Shown here: piece after piece, positions 35,927 through 48,500 of the stretch
How the letters are laid out: every line of letters begins with the position of its first letter
How positions within the stretch are numbered: position 1 is the stretch's first letter
Source of the DNA: Hysterangium stoloniferum
Taxonomy: Eukaryota > Basidiomycota > Agaricomycetes > Hysterangiales > Hysterangiaceae
Reading direction: 5' to 3'
NCBI GenBank assembly: GCA_015178975.1
Contig: WHVD01000010.1
Span: forward strand, 682,001-746,000
DNA length: 64,000 bases
Notes under the pieces: generated by a model
Seen by the model: only the letters and a program-made list of their open reading frames with translations
Told to the model about the DNA's origin: nothing
The model's database searches: none
Made by a program: the position numbers and the translations under genes

Positions 35927-36236
35927 AAAAGTGACCTACTCGCACTCCTTTCTGTGCTTCCACAACATAGATAATCTGTAATTAAAGCCCAGGGAAGTGG
36001 AGTTGGGATCTATTCCTCCAGTTCTCAGGTTTAAAACTTGAAAAATAATTCACCCTTGCCAAGTAGTAGGACTTACAAATTTTAACTTTTTTTTTGAGTC
36101 TCTGAATGCTTAAAAACTCGTTTCCATGTGATTCTGAGATTTTCAAAATTTCGCAAGTGTCAGTATTGGCCGCTTACATAATCATCATGTGATATATTGG
36201 GCAGCCTTGTTTTAAGGGCCTAAAATTGGGAAAGAA

Positions 36237-36558
36237 TGTTGAACAACACCATCGAAACGTCTAATTTCAGGCATGGCCGCCCGGTATCAATAAACTCTCG
36301 GGCACGGCCATACAACACCAATAACACGATACCTAGCAATGTATGTGGTCAAACATATATAAACTAAAGGATTATGACAGTATCACCTCAGTCCGTTATA
36401 TCATATACGAGACTGAGGTGAGTTCCGAAACAGTTATGTATTTGCGCATAATGTAACTAATAATTGTCCATTAGTTTATTGTATTTAGGTACACAAAATA
36501 TAGTCCGTTATATCATATACGAGACTGAGTTTATTGTATTTAGGTCTTACTTCTAACA
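36237..36558 (+). repeat. 5' LTR of Copia element
   Basis: 322 bp, TGTTGAAC...TTCTAACA. It carries the palindromic module CACCTCAGTCC...GACTGAGGTG and, about 110 bp further on, a second copy of its core lacking the outer stem. Confidence 0.95.
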
Positions 36559-36609
36559 GGTTATGGGCCTATCTTCCTGAGTAAGACACCCCTATAATCA
36601 ATCTCTTCC

Positions 36610-39600
36610 ATGACCATCCCAACCATTACCCCCACGGATGCCATTGCACCTTCCATTTCCCTTGTCCGCACCAATCTAACCTACATGGGACCCAAACTCG
36701 ACAAACTCAAATCCAATTACCGTCCTTGGTTCCGTGCTGCTGATCTCTTTCTCACCCTCACTGGTCTTTCAGGTTACATTGATGGCTCTATCCCAGAACC
36801 CAGTGTTAAGGAACCTCATGCTGCAGCCAACTGGCTGGCCAACAATTCACTGGCTGCTGCACTTATCGCCTCTACTGTCGAGACGTCTGAACAGGAATAC
36901 CTCGATCGCAAACTGGGTGCAAAAGCATGTTGGGAGGCCATCCGACAATGACACCAAAGTGAGGGCCCAATTCGACAAGTCCAGCTATTGCAGGAAGCGC
37001 TCACTACTCGTTGTGTTCGCACTACACCCCTACCCGTTACTGCCGAAAAGGTCTGCTCCCTCATTGATTGTGCCTACGAAATGGGTGACATTTCCAAAGA
37101 CCTTTTGAAATGTATTGCCCTCCTGGGCTCTCTTGGAAATGACTTTGGTAATGTGCGCTCAATTATTACTCGGGATATATCTGCCTCTACCGATTCTTCC
37201 CCATTCACATCTGCCCACCTCCATGCCTATTTGGACAATGAGCAGAATCTCCTCAATTCTGACATGGTGCAACATACCGATTCGATTGCTTTGTCTGCTC
37301 AAAACCCTTCGAAATCTTCCTTGGTTACTTGCTCCAATTGCAAACACAGCTATCATGAGGCAGAATTCTGCATCAGACCTGGTGGGGGCATGGCAGGTAA
37401 GACTCTCGATGAATCTAAACAAGCTCGCCGTTTTACCCGTGGTAAATTGGGCAACCCCACTTCAACGGCCATTTCCCCTACTGCTGCCACCACCACCCCC
37501 ACTACATCGAAAGTCCCTATACAATTACAGGGAGCAGATGGCCGTATTTACATCGTCAATATGGACTCAGCGGATTTCTCCTCTTCCTCTGCACCTACTG
37601 CACCTACTGTCAATATGGCCATCTCTTCCCCGCAAGATGTGATTGAATATGATGGATGGCTCATCATTGAGGAGGAGTTGGTTACTAATATTGACTGGTC
37701 ACTACATAGCCAACCTACCTTGGCCGCCATTGACACTGCTGACATTACCCCTATATCCCAATCCAACCGCACACCCATATCCACTGACTCGCATCCATTT
37801 TGGATGGACAGTGGTGCATCCATCCACATATCTCCCAATCGCACTGACTTCTTGACATTACGAGCTGTCACCCCTCGCTCTGTAAAAGGATTAGGCGGCT
37901 CCTCTGTGTGGGCAATAGGAATTGGTGATATAAAACTTCGAATTGGTCATGGTACACACCTTATTTTACAAAATGTCCTTTATATTCCAGATGCAACAGT
38001 GAGATTAATCTCAATTCACTGCCTCACAAAGGACTCAAATGTTATCGCGCACTTTGATGATGTGTCCTGTTGGTTAAGCACAAAATCATCTGGAACAACA
38101 ATTGCACGGGGAAGCTTACTCCCACAAAAACACCTGTATTTCCTACACCTCTACTCTGCTCAAGCCAAACATGCTCTCATTACCCATCGCATGCCCACAA
38201 TCGAAACCTGGCATCGCCATCTTGGACACACAAATTACCAAGCCATTCGAGATATGATCAACACCAATCTCCTTACAGGTGTGACCCCAACCTCTTCTAC
38301 ACATCCTCCTCCTAAATGTGATTCCTGCATTCTTGGGAAACAGACCAAAATGCCTGTTCCAAAGAAACGGGAAGAAGGAGTAGGACATAGAGCGACGAAG
38401 AGACTCGAAAAGGTGTGGATAGATCTATCTGGACCTAGTCCCGTTACCTCAAGAACTGGACACAGCTACGTTATGAATATCGTAGATGATTACTCCAGTT
38501 TCTGCTGGACAATATTACTCAAACTTAAAAGTGATGCTTTTCCACAACTTCAAACTTGGGAACGTGCTCGTGAAGTTGAGACTGGCTTAAAAATAGGTAT
38601 ATATAGAACAGATAATGGAGAACTCAAGAGCTCTGACATGGAAAATTGGCTTAACCTACGAGGAACCAACCATCAATCCATCAATTCACAGCTCCATATA
38701 CCTCGGCACATATTGGACGTGTGGAACGATTACACCGCACCCTCATGGCCAAGGCACGAACTATGCGGATCTACTCTGCATTACCTGCATACCTATGGGA
38801 TGAGTTATATCTAACTGCTACCCACTTACATGTTAAGACACTCACCAAGTCCCTACCACACAAAACACCTTGGGAAATGTGGTACGGTCAAAAACCAGAC
38901 TATTCTTACATGTGTGAAATTGGTTGTCGCGCATTTGTACTAATTCAAAACAAGGCAAATCCAAAAATATTTCAGCGGTCTATTGAGTGTACCCTGATTG
39001 GGTATGACGGCCATTCTAAAACTTATCGATGTTACGATCCCAAAACACGTCAAATTTACAGCTCTTATCATGTCCGTTTTATTGAAAGTCATGATGGTCA
39101 TTCCCGCACTCCCACCATTACACCTGTACCAAATACAACCACATCTATGGATTCACCGCACACCCACTCTGACCTACACTCTATTGAACCTATTTCCGAA
39201 GAATCTATGGATGATCCCCCACCAATCCTTGACACATCCAGATTCTCCGAATTGACCGACACACTATCTGCCAATCCACCTGCACTTCAATGCTCCAATC
39301 GTACCACAGCTGGACTGCATTCCTCGGGTGTGCGCCTCGACCGTGCCATTCAGGAATCTAAAGACAGTGCAGATCGACTACAATTGCAAAAACAGGATCG
39401 CCTACGCACCATCAATGCTCTGCATGATGCACCCATTGCACCCGGCCCCTCTACCATCAGTGATGATGAGCTGCAACGAGCCTTATCCTCAATCAGCATC
39501 AGTTCAGACTCACCACCTAATGAAACCACATTGGCGGCCCTCACTGACACACTTGGTATCGATCCTTTAACTTGCAATGATGAACCACGAACTTGGCAGG

Positions 39601-41156
39601 AAGCTCTTCAATCCGGGGATGCGTCACGATGGAAGGCTGGATTTCAGGATGAATTAGACTCCCTTAAAACCATGGGTGTGTATAAACTTATTTCCCGATC
39701 TGACGTTCCAACCGGTTGTAAAGTCAGAAAAGGGCGCCCTGTTTTTCAGATCAAACAGGACGAGGCTGGAAAAGCTATCCGTTGGAAAGTACGTTTAGTC
39801 TTTAAAGGATTTGAACAGATATATGGTAAAGATTACCATAAGACGACTTCACCTACTGCACGCATGGAGTCCTGGCGAGTCCTACTCCATCTAGCCGCTT
39901 CCCTCGGTTGGGATGCGCAACAAATTGACATTAAAACTGCGTTCCTTTATGGCTTACTCCCTGATGACAAAATACAGTACATGGAACAACCAGATGGCTT
40001 CGTCGAACCTGGAAAAGAAGATTTTGTGTGGATGATATTAAGAGGCCTTTACGGCATGAAGCAAAGTGGTAGGATCTGGAACCAGACGCTGAATGAGCAG
40101 ATGATAAAATGAGGATTTACCAGACTTCCCTCTGAGCCTTGCATTTACTACAGACGCACAGCTACTGGAATAATCATTGCAGCTGTACATGTTGATGATT
40201 TCCTTTCCATCGCTAGCACACGCACTGAAAACGAGGCTTTTAAAAAGGAAATGCGCAATGTTTGGACCATATCTGACCTCGGGTCTGTCCGTTTTGTTGT
40301 TGGCATTGCTGTAGAACTGGATCGGCCGAATCACTCTGTTTACCTATCCCAAACCGCACTGATAGACAAAATCATACGGCAATTCGGCCAAACCAATGCT
40401 ACTACAATATCCACTCCCATGGACCATAGCCTTAAACTCCACTGTTTTGATCGCACGTCCCTATCAAAATCCGATACCTATGACCTCCTCAAACTACCCT
40501 ATTGGTCCTTAGTCGGTTGCCTACTTTACCTTGCTATTTCTACACGCCCCGATATTTCCTTCGCTGTCCAACAGCTGTCACAATACTTTGACAGTTACTC
40601 TACCACACATTGGGCTGCCGCTATTCGTGTAGTGCGATATTTAAAAGGTACACGAAACCTCCGACTATGCCTGGGTGGGTCGAATGACATCAACCTCATT
40701 GGCTACACTGACTCAGACTGGGCTAACTGCCTTGACACTCGTCGCAGTATCAGTGGCTATACCTTTACTCTAGGATCCGGAATCATTTCATGGACTACGA
40801 AGAAACAAAAGACCGTCGCTGCCTCCTCATGCGAAGCAGAATACGTCGCTGCTTTCGAGACAATCAAAGAAGGTACTTGGCTTCGTACCTTACTTTCCGG
40901 TATTTCCTTACCATGTCCTAATCCCACCACTGTCTTTTGTGATAACAACGCCACTATCAATCTATCTGAAGATCCCCTCTTACACTCTCGGGTCAAGCAC
41001 ATTGATATTAAATATCATTTTTTATGCGAGCATGTCCTCACTCAGGATTTCTCTCTACACTATGTCAATACCTCGAATAACCTTGCCGATATCTTCACCA
41101 AAGCTCTTGAACCGTCGAAATTTATTAAACTTTGCAATTTCTTAGGTCTTCAATAA
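36610..41156 (+). pseudogene. Copia gag-pol fossil
   Basis: Order of parts is that of Ty1/Copia: gag (starts MTIPTITPTDAIAPS at 36610), protease (WMDSGASIHISPN, ~37800), gag-pre-integrase (TWHRHLGHTNYQAI, ~38200), integrase (KVWIDLSGPS and MNIVDDYSSFCW, ~38400-38530), reverse transcriptase (QIDIKTAFLYGLLPDDKIQY, ~39920) and RNase H (SSCEAEYVAAFETIKEGTW, ~40830; NLADIFTKALEPSKF near the end). It is a broken retroelement with about three breaks. Confidence 0.93.
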
Positions 41157-41198
41157 CAGGACTACCATGCGAGGAGGAGTTTCAATGGTGAGGAGGAG

Positions 41199-41841
41199 TG
41201 TTGAACAACACCATCGAAACGTCTAATTTCGGGCATGGCCGCCTGGTATCAATAAACTCTCGGGCATGGCCATACAACACCAATAACACGATACCTAGCA
41301 ACGTATGTGGTCAAACGTATATAAACTAAAGGATTATGACAGTATCACCTCAGTCCGTTATATCATATACGAGACTGAGGTGAGTTCTGAAACAGTTATA
41401 TATTCGCGCATAATGTAACTAATAATTTGTTGGAATATGAGGTATCATCTATTAGTATGACCTCATACCTTGTATTGTGACTGCTTAGGTTATCGCCGGT
41501 TCATAGACTTCCGTGATAGTATTATTAGTTTAGTGACAGAGTTCCGAGTTCCTTGTGAGCACAGACCCATGCACTAACCATGTAATATAGTATATAGTTA
41601 GCCCCAGTTGAGGAGTAGAAACCTCAACTGGAAGCCTAGTTATAGCATCGGTTTATCTCTACACCGCTCTATCTAAGTCGCATTCTCTGCCCTACATAGA
41701 GAGTCATTCAACTTGCTCCCCAGGCTTGCAGTTTACTCTAATATAATTGTCCATTAGTTTATTGTATTTAGGTACACAAAATATAGTCCGTTATATCATA
41801 TACGAGACTGAGTTTATTGTATTTAGGTCTTACTTCTAACA
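41199..41841 (+). repeat. 3' LTR of Copia element, interrupted
   Basis: Matches the 5' LTR at both ends; the 316-bp insertion plus its 5-bp target duplication account exactly for the size difference. Confidence 0.93.
41428..41743 (+). mobile_element. solo LTR, 316 bp, TAATT target duplication
   Basis: Begins TGTTGGAATATGAGG and ends ACTCTAATA, flanked by TAATT at 41423-41427 and 41744-41748. Start and end resemble those of the tandem Copia LTR (TGTTGGATC...ACTCTAATA on its own strand), so it is probably a related family with TG...TA ends. Absence of the insert in the 5' LTR confirms the boundaries. Confidence 0.85.
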
Positions 41842-41846
41842 AAGAA

Positions 41847-44048
41847 AACTGTATTAAATTCAAATATATGTACTTATCTTACTTACATAAAAATTCTCCT
41901 AAGAAAAAGAGGGTATAGCTGCACATGTACTTGTGCAGTAAGCTGTGCACTTGATCACAGGCCACATTACATAAGCAGCACAGTGGCAAATGGGTGGTTG
42001 CACAGTTCTACTACCATGTCTCAGAAGTCTAAAGCTGCACAATCTCGCATCAAAAACCTTGGATCCAAGGCACAACAAAAGCCCTCAGTGACAATCAAGG
42101 ATGTCCCAGATGAAAAGACACCATGGCCATTGTACATTACCTCCAATCATGCTTGCACAAGTACAGCAAGCTCAAATTAATATGCCTGTACCATTATAGT
42201 GACTCCAATTCATTTTTTGACTTCATAATAAATTTTTCAAAAATTTGATTCACAAATTTGGCTGCTCTTGGCGCTTAGTAATATGATTACATAAGGTGCT
42301 GAATTAAAGTGACGCCTACTACAGGTATCTAACACCGCTCAATTGAGCTGATCGGCGACTAAACTTATTATCCAAATTAGGAAATAAGTTTCGATTTTCA
42401 ACTCAGTCTGGCAATAATCAAACAAAGGAGAAATTAGTTGATTGATAGAATTCCACATGTTTCGAATCAGTGCTTCTTAATTCAATGGCATCTTGTTCGA
42501 ATTTCAAATAGTGGTCATGCATCATGTGTCACCATTTCAAATGCACCTACGATCATCCACTCTCTCAGAGCGCAAAAGCATACTACCCTGGGACGCGTAT
42601 AACCCTCCCGAGACGGGTTTAATGTTTTCATTCTAGGACTACTTGGAATGTTGCCTTCAGACGTTCGAATGCCAAACTTGGTACATCAGGCACCTCCACT
42701 CCATACACGCCAGTGACTTCGAACGACGTGCCACCGCCGGATAGCAGGCACACACGTAAAATGGACATTTAAGGATCCAGTGCCGAAGAGCGTTTGACAG
42801 TGCACGAAACTGATCATGATGAGATGGACATGGAGATTATTGGTGGCGACGAAGCAGACGAGGTGACTTTCTTCCTTTCGATTCCATTTCAGGTACGCAC
42901 AGTCCCTCTTTGGTTCCTAGCTGCTTTAGGTGAGCCTGCGCGTACCTACACATGAGCTGCCTGACCAATCTAAAACTCTAAGTTGAACTACATCTTCTCT
43001 GGAGTCCCCGCACGCCAAAGCGTACAATGCTGAGTTCAGAGGAGATTACGAAGGTGTTTGCGTGCCACGAGTTATTGCTGTGTATGACACAATCTTGATG
43101 TTTCCCCACAAGGTCCGGCTTATTAGGACAGGAAAATTGGGAGCCATGACTCTGCTTGATGTGTTGGCTCGGGTCCATTCAGCTAGCAAGGTCCAAAGAA
43201 ATGACTCATCTCCTACAGTCAATGCTAAGGGGATCCATGGCAAGCAGGGGAGTAGAAGGTAGAACAAGAAGCAACACAGTTTGCGGAAAATTAGCTTCTC
43301 GATGCAGGTTGAAAATTTATTCAAGCATCAATATATATTGGTCAGCTTTGGAATATAATGGTGGCATTTATATTTACAAGAGCGCTGAGAAGTAATTGAT
43401 TCTGCCATTTATCATTTTTTAATGAAATCAAGTAAAGTATGAACGTTATGGATGGATAGTTGAGCGGTGCTTTCATTATATTCCCGAACCTCTTCAAGAT
43501 ATATTTGTGGGGATTAAAGAAATCTTTACTAGCAACAACTATGTGTTGGGGATGGTGGTGAAGTACCCTTGGCTTGGGCACTGGCCCTGGATGATGGTTC
43601 TGGGCGATATGCGTGCCCTCTTGACTGAAAAATGCATGCTTATAATGTATCTTCAATCGTGATTCAAACTGTCGATCCTTGTTTTGGTCTCCTCATCCAA
43701 AATTTCATACAATGCTGCTCAAATTACTTCCTTCGTTCAGGTAAAAAGTAAGCAATTGAATGGCCAGACTGGGAGGGCTTCTGGATATATAGCAGGGGTG
43801 TTACCCATTACACCACCTGACCCTGGGAAACCATGCTAGCATTACACAATCTAACAGAAAGGGACAAGTAAGCGGCACTGAAGAGATGTCTTCATTGAAA
43901 CTCAAGACAGTTCTTAGCCAGTTCAGTACCTACTGGATCATAGCTGGTTCTGGTACACACTTATTTCTATTACCTAGTCATCGTTATTGTATCTAGTATC
44001 TAGCACTTAATTTCACAACCTTTTGAGAGTCTAATCAAGTCTGATAAC
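41847..44048. other. spacer with transposon-like fragments and R1 copy 3
   Basis: 41983-42180 (+) reads MSQKSKAAQSRIKNLGSKAQ then VTIKDVPDEKTPW, which resembles the N-terminal region of proteins found with basidiomycete DNA transposons; this is weak. 42279-42318 is the right partner of the inverted repeat at 35886. R1 repeat copy 3 spans 43631-43965 and contains the 84-bp repeat 43778-43861 shared with 35021. No intact gene is visible. Confidence 0.45.
42279..42318. repeat. right member of an inverted repeat pair
   Basis: AAGTGACGCCTAC with the preceding GGTGCTGAATTA is the inverted match of 35886-35926, with one or two differences and a small gap. Confidence 0.6.
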
Positions 44049-45184
44049 ATAAAAATATAATTTCGGATATATAATTTTCTAATACATCATAGTATACCAA
44101 AAACGAGTCTGCTTCGATTCGTCATAAAACAATAAATAAAACGGTCCATAAAGATGGGCTGGCATCCGATGTGGGAATGAAACAAATCAGGGATTCGCAA
44201 TACAATATATGCTATGGATGTCATCATTGACTCGTGGTATGATTTCGAAATATCAGCCCATTGCATGATATTCACTAGGAGGCGGGATCCCATCGTGCAC
44301 GATATAATTCTTGTCCATCTGAAATGCATAGTCGCCTATTGGTTTGCAGCATGGGAAATTGATTATCACTTACACAATGGCGACCTCAGGCGAAAGAACG
44401 TCTTGGGTAAACAGACGGTACAACTAACAAGTAGCGCGGCGAAAATAGTGGTAACACAAGTTAAAATATACGGACCGCAGAGAACCGTCTCGTGGAAGAG
44501 TGAAAACATACCTAAAGAAGTAAATAATGCTAGACGGTCGGCCTAACTAGGCCCGCATTTTCAAGAGAAGCAATGCTGTATTTACCTATCCTGTATCATC
44601 CCTGATAACAAGCGAGACCTATATCTATCTCGATATTGCTGAATGGCCTTCAGTATGATGAGGAAGCACAGAATCGTTTCATTGATCAACGACGGCAGCA
44701 TTCCGAACCAAAACATTCGTGTCGTTACACCAGCATTCCGGGCCACCACGCCGAAATATGAGCCTCCAAAAGAATCCAAACTAAGCTCTACTTTTTATTT
44801 TAAGCGACTGGATAGATCAGACCTTTCTCATCACGCATGAGCACTGACCGGGGGGTATTTCAATGCTCATAACGAGCGCAGACCCAAGTGCCCCAAGCGC
44901 CAGCGAGGGCACTAGTACCAAGAGGAGCCTTTTATCCCGTCCGTAAACAGCGTAAACCTTTTTTAATGTTACTCAAGACATCAATACTATAGTGGCTACT
45001 TGAACTCACCCGGCACAGTAATATTACTTGATGCGTTGGATGCAAAATTGTATTGTTTGTGAAAGGAAAAACCATGCGGGGATAAACCTACCTTCCCCAG
45101 ACAGAATGGCAGCACTGAGGCTTTTGCAAAGCAAGGGAATTAGCCGGTATAATACTCCTCATCAATGTATACTAACGAAAGTAT
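44049..45184. repeat. duplicated segment, copy 2 (left part)
   Basis: Collinear with 32771-34000 and closely similar. It ends in ACTAACGAAAGTAT at the edge of the Copia array; the rest of the segment resumes at 55121. Confidence 0.9.
44300..45140 (-). pseudogene. multi-pass membrane protein gene, copy 2
   Basis: The minus strand carries the same blocks as copy 1: a VYAVYGRD motif (~44950), MFWFGMLPSLINETILCFLI (~44720) and a C-terminal hydrophobic stretch (~44450). Substitutions against copy 1 are scattered over both hydrophobic and loop parts. The 5' portion was separated by the Copia array, so this copy cannot be expressed in its original form. Confidence 0.5.
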
Positions 45185-45586
45185 TATTAGAGTTAAGAGT
45201 CTAGATACAACAATTAATACTCAGTATTTGCGCGCAGTATGCCAAATAGCTGAGTTGATTACCTAGATACAACAATTAATACTAGGTAATAAATGAGTAA
45301 GAAAGATAAATAAAAGTAGTGATAACTATCTCACCTCAGTATTTGCGCGCAGTATGCCAAATAGCTGAGGTGATACTAACTAAATTGTCCTGTATTTAAA
45401 CTGTCTAGTAGCCAAGAGAAATATCCATATAATATATAATATCAAGACAAGGGTACGAAATGACTATTGTTACCAATGTTTATATCGCCGTAAGGCCATA
45501 TTGCGGCCTTTGCATGACCGTATGACCGTGTGGCCGTATAGCCGAATACGGTCATCGCGGACTATTTCATGCTTGTTGATCCAACA
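45185..45586 (-). repeat. Copia LTR 1 of 3
   Basis: 402 bp; on the minus strand TGTTGGATCAACA...CTCTAATA. It contains two copies, about 110 bp apart, of a core between TCAG and CTGA; one copy carries the full CACCTCAG...CTGAGGTG stem. Confidence 0.95.
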
Positions 45587-45593
45587 CTCCCCT

Positions 45594-48500
45594 TCAAGCT
45601 GTAGATAGTCCTAATTCAGAAGCAAAGTGTTTGACTTTCGCGGATGGAAGTGGCTTTGTGAGCGTATCGGCAACCATGTCACCGGTTGGGCAGTAAACAA
45701 GGCGGATTGAGCCATTTTCTATGATCCAGCGGATGAAATGAAAACGTATGTCGATATGTTTCGTGCGAGCGTGGTACTGATGATCTTTCGTGAGTGCAAT
45801 GGCCGATTGATTGTCTGAAAACAAAGTTGTGGGTGTATCTGGGGGTCCAAACAATTGACTAAGCAAAGAACGCAACCAAAGCGCTTCCTTAGATGCATGG
45901 GTCGCTGCAACATATTCACTCTCGGTCGTAGAGAGTGAAACTATCTCCTGTCGCTTTGCACTCCAGGATACGGCGCCACCATTTAACATAAAGGCGTAGC
46001 CAGAAATGGCGTGACGATCTTCAGCCATACTACCATCGGCGTCAGCATATCCAGTAAGTGTTCGATTGTGATCTTGCTTCCTGTATGTTAACCACAAATG
46101 GTTGGTACCTTTTAGATAGCGGAAGATTCGCTTCACGGCCTCCCAGTGGGCTCGACCTGGATTGTTGGAAAATCTCGAAACTACTTGCACAGCGAAGGCA
46201 ATGTCAGGACGAGTACCCATTGCAGCGTACATAAGGGAGCCAACAGCCTCATGATAAGGTATATCGCGCATTTCAGTGCTTTCTTTCGTGGTCGAGGGAG
46301 ATTGAGATGAAGATAAGTGCATGGTATGGTCCATAGGAGTGGATATTGGTTTTAGATCTTCAAGGTGATAACGACGGAGGATGGAATCGATGTAGGAACG
46401 TTGAGATAAGCGTAAGGTGTGTTGTTCCCGTTCACGAGTTATTTTGATTCCTAATAGCCAGTGCAGGTTTCCCATATCACTGATCTCCACATGAGTAGCA
46501 ACGTCATGTTTGAAGGTAATAATGGTATCGTTTGAGGTTGAAGCGATTGTGCAATCATCGACATGAACCAGCACAATTGTCAGGATACTGTGCTTCATAC
46601 GATAAAACACGGCCTGATCAATATCACTGCGAGTGAATTCTAACTTTTCCATGATCTCCACTAACTTTTGATACCAGCGTCGTCCGGACTGTTTTAAACC
46701 GTACAGTGTCTTTAAGAGGTGGCACACTTGCCCTTTCGAGTCTGGAGCGTGATATCCAGGTGGCTGCTTCATGAAGATTGTCTCGTCGTTTGTGAGTTCA
46801 CCATTTAGATATGCACCTTTAATGTCAATCTGGTGTAATTCGAGGTTCAGTGCAGCTGCCATTGACAACACAGTGCGAATTGAAGCAAGTTTTGCGACGG
46901 GTGCAAATGTGTCGAAGTAATCAACACCAGCGCAACCAAACGGGCCTTGTACCTGACGACGTTTCCTGCAGCATCCTTTTTGGCACGAAAGACCCATTTC
47001 GATCCGACTATGTTGGCACCTTCAGGAGGGTTGACAAGCTCCCAGGTGTGTGCAGTCCGCAGTGTTTCTAGCTCTTCAAAAATGGCCTGTTCCCACAATG
47101 GCCAGTCGGGACGATGCTTGGCTTCAGTCAAGGAACGTGGTTCAATTGCCTCAGCATTGCTGATTTCGAGAGCTAGTGCGTGTTCTTCTTGCATTTCCGT
47201 TAACATCATCCAGTTTGCTGTGCCTTCTCCTTCCAGGACTTCGGTACTGCTGTTCGCAGGTTTGCTGGTAGGCAATTGGATGCCAGTGGTGAGTTTGGGG
47301 TCAGATTGCCAGTGCGTACTGACACCAGTGCCATGTAAAATGTCCTGAATACGCTGGCTAGCTTTTCTGGTACGTTTTTCTGTGGTGATTACTCCAGGTT
47401 GCGAATTTTCGCTGTTCTGCATAGGAGTGGTGAGTAGCTTCGGTTTAGTGTCAGTTTTCATTTCGATAAGGTTCCATTCCTCCCCTTCGAGACGAGAGGC
47501 TGACAAGTTATTGTAGTACACGTTGCGTTCGACTGTTACAGTCTGCTTGTCTGGCCAATAAACGCGTACACTGTTACTTCGATCGTCGATGCCCACCCAG
47601 TTTCCTTCGCGTACTCGTCCTCCAAGTTTATCACCACTTGCCACCCTTACCCAAACCCTTTCACCCCATTCGCGCAAATCCTTCAAATTTGGCTTGGTTT
47701 TGAAGACTGCTTCATATGGTGTAGTGTCGCCTACAGCTTTTGTGGTTGTGCGATTCAATAACCATATGACATGCCGAGCGGCTTCACCCCACAGAGATTT
47801 CGGTAACACACTGGCATGTAGGAGGGCTCGTACTCGTTCTAGGATGGTGCGGTTTCGACGTTCTGCAATGCCATTATGCTGTGGAGTGTCGTGTGTGGTA
47901 AGTTTCTGCTCAGTGCCTTTGATTTTGAGATGGTGCTCAAAATCTTTGCTGAGGAATTCGCCGCCACGATCTGAATGCAGTTTCTTTATGGGCGCATTAA
48001 GTTGTGTTGCACACCAGGCTTCAAATTTCAGGTAAGCATCAAAAGTGTCTGCCTTGGTTCTGAGAAGTTGCAAGTGAGTAAAGCGTGTGTTATCATCTGT
48101 AAAAGTCACATAATAACGACGACCTCCTAGTGTTTGTGTGGGTGCAGGCCCCCACACGTCTGTGTGTATTTCTTCACCAAATGCTTCAGCACGTGCGCCT
48201 TGGCGGATTTTTTGGATCGGCTTCCTGGTGGCTTTAGCATAGATACAAGATTCGCAGAAAAATGGATCTCCACTCGGTGAGTATTTCAATTGAACACCGG
48301 TAACAAAACCCTTTTTTACCAGGCGGTGTGCAATGTCTGGGGCTATATGGCCCATTCGGCGATGAAATTTTTCAATGGTAAGATCTTCATCAACCATATT
48401 CGCCGAGTCGATTTCACTGACATGCTTGTACAGATTTCGCTTTGACTTGGGTATTTCACCAACAGTGTTGCCAGCTGCATCGCGGATGACACATTTTCCA

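Larger units (their letters stand above)
36237..41841 (+). mobile_element. Ty1/Copia retrotransposon with 322-bp LTRs, AAGAA target duplication
   Basis: The 5' LTR is 36237-36558 and the 3' LTR 41199-41841, the latter enlarged by a solo LTR at 41428-41743. Both start TGTTGAACAACACC and end TTCTAACA. The target duplication AAGAA lies at 36232-36236 and 41842-41846. The primer-binding site GGTTATGGGCC follows the 5' LTR, and a purine-rich GAGGAGGAG tract precedes the 3' LTR. The LTRs differ at only a handful of positions, so insertion is fairly recent. The coding region is broken, with about three breaks. Confidence 0.95.

Noticed and set aside
36988-38814. A 608-codon host gene
   Set aside because: Protease and integrase motifs, flanking LTRs and the target duplication show that it is Copia sequence.
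42640-42720. C2H2 zinc finger of a Plavaka-like transposon
   Set aside because: Only a loose Cys/His pattern is seen, and no transposase follows.
47589-48035. Open frames antisense to the Copia pol region (also at 52356-52802)
   Set aside because: They mirror a well-supported coding region on the other strand and have no family motifs.
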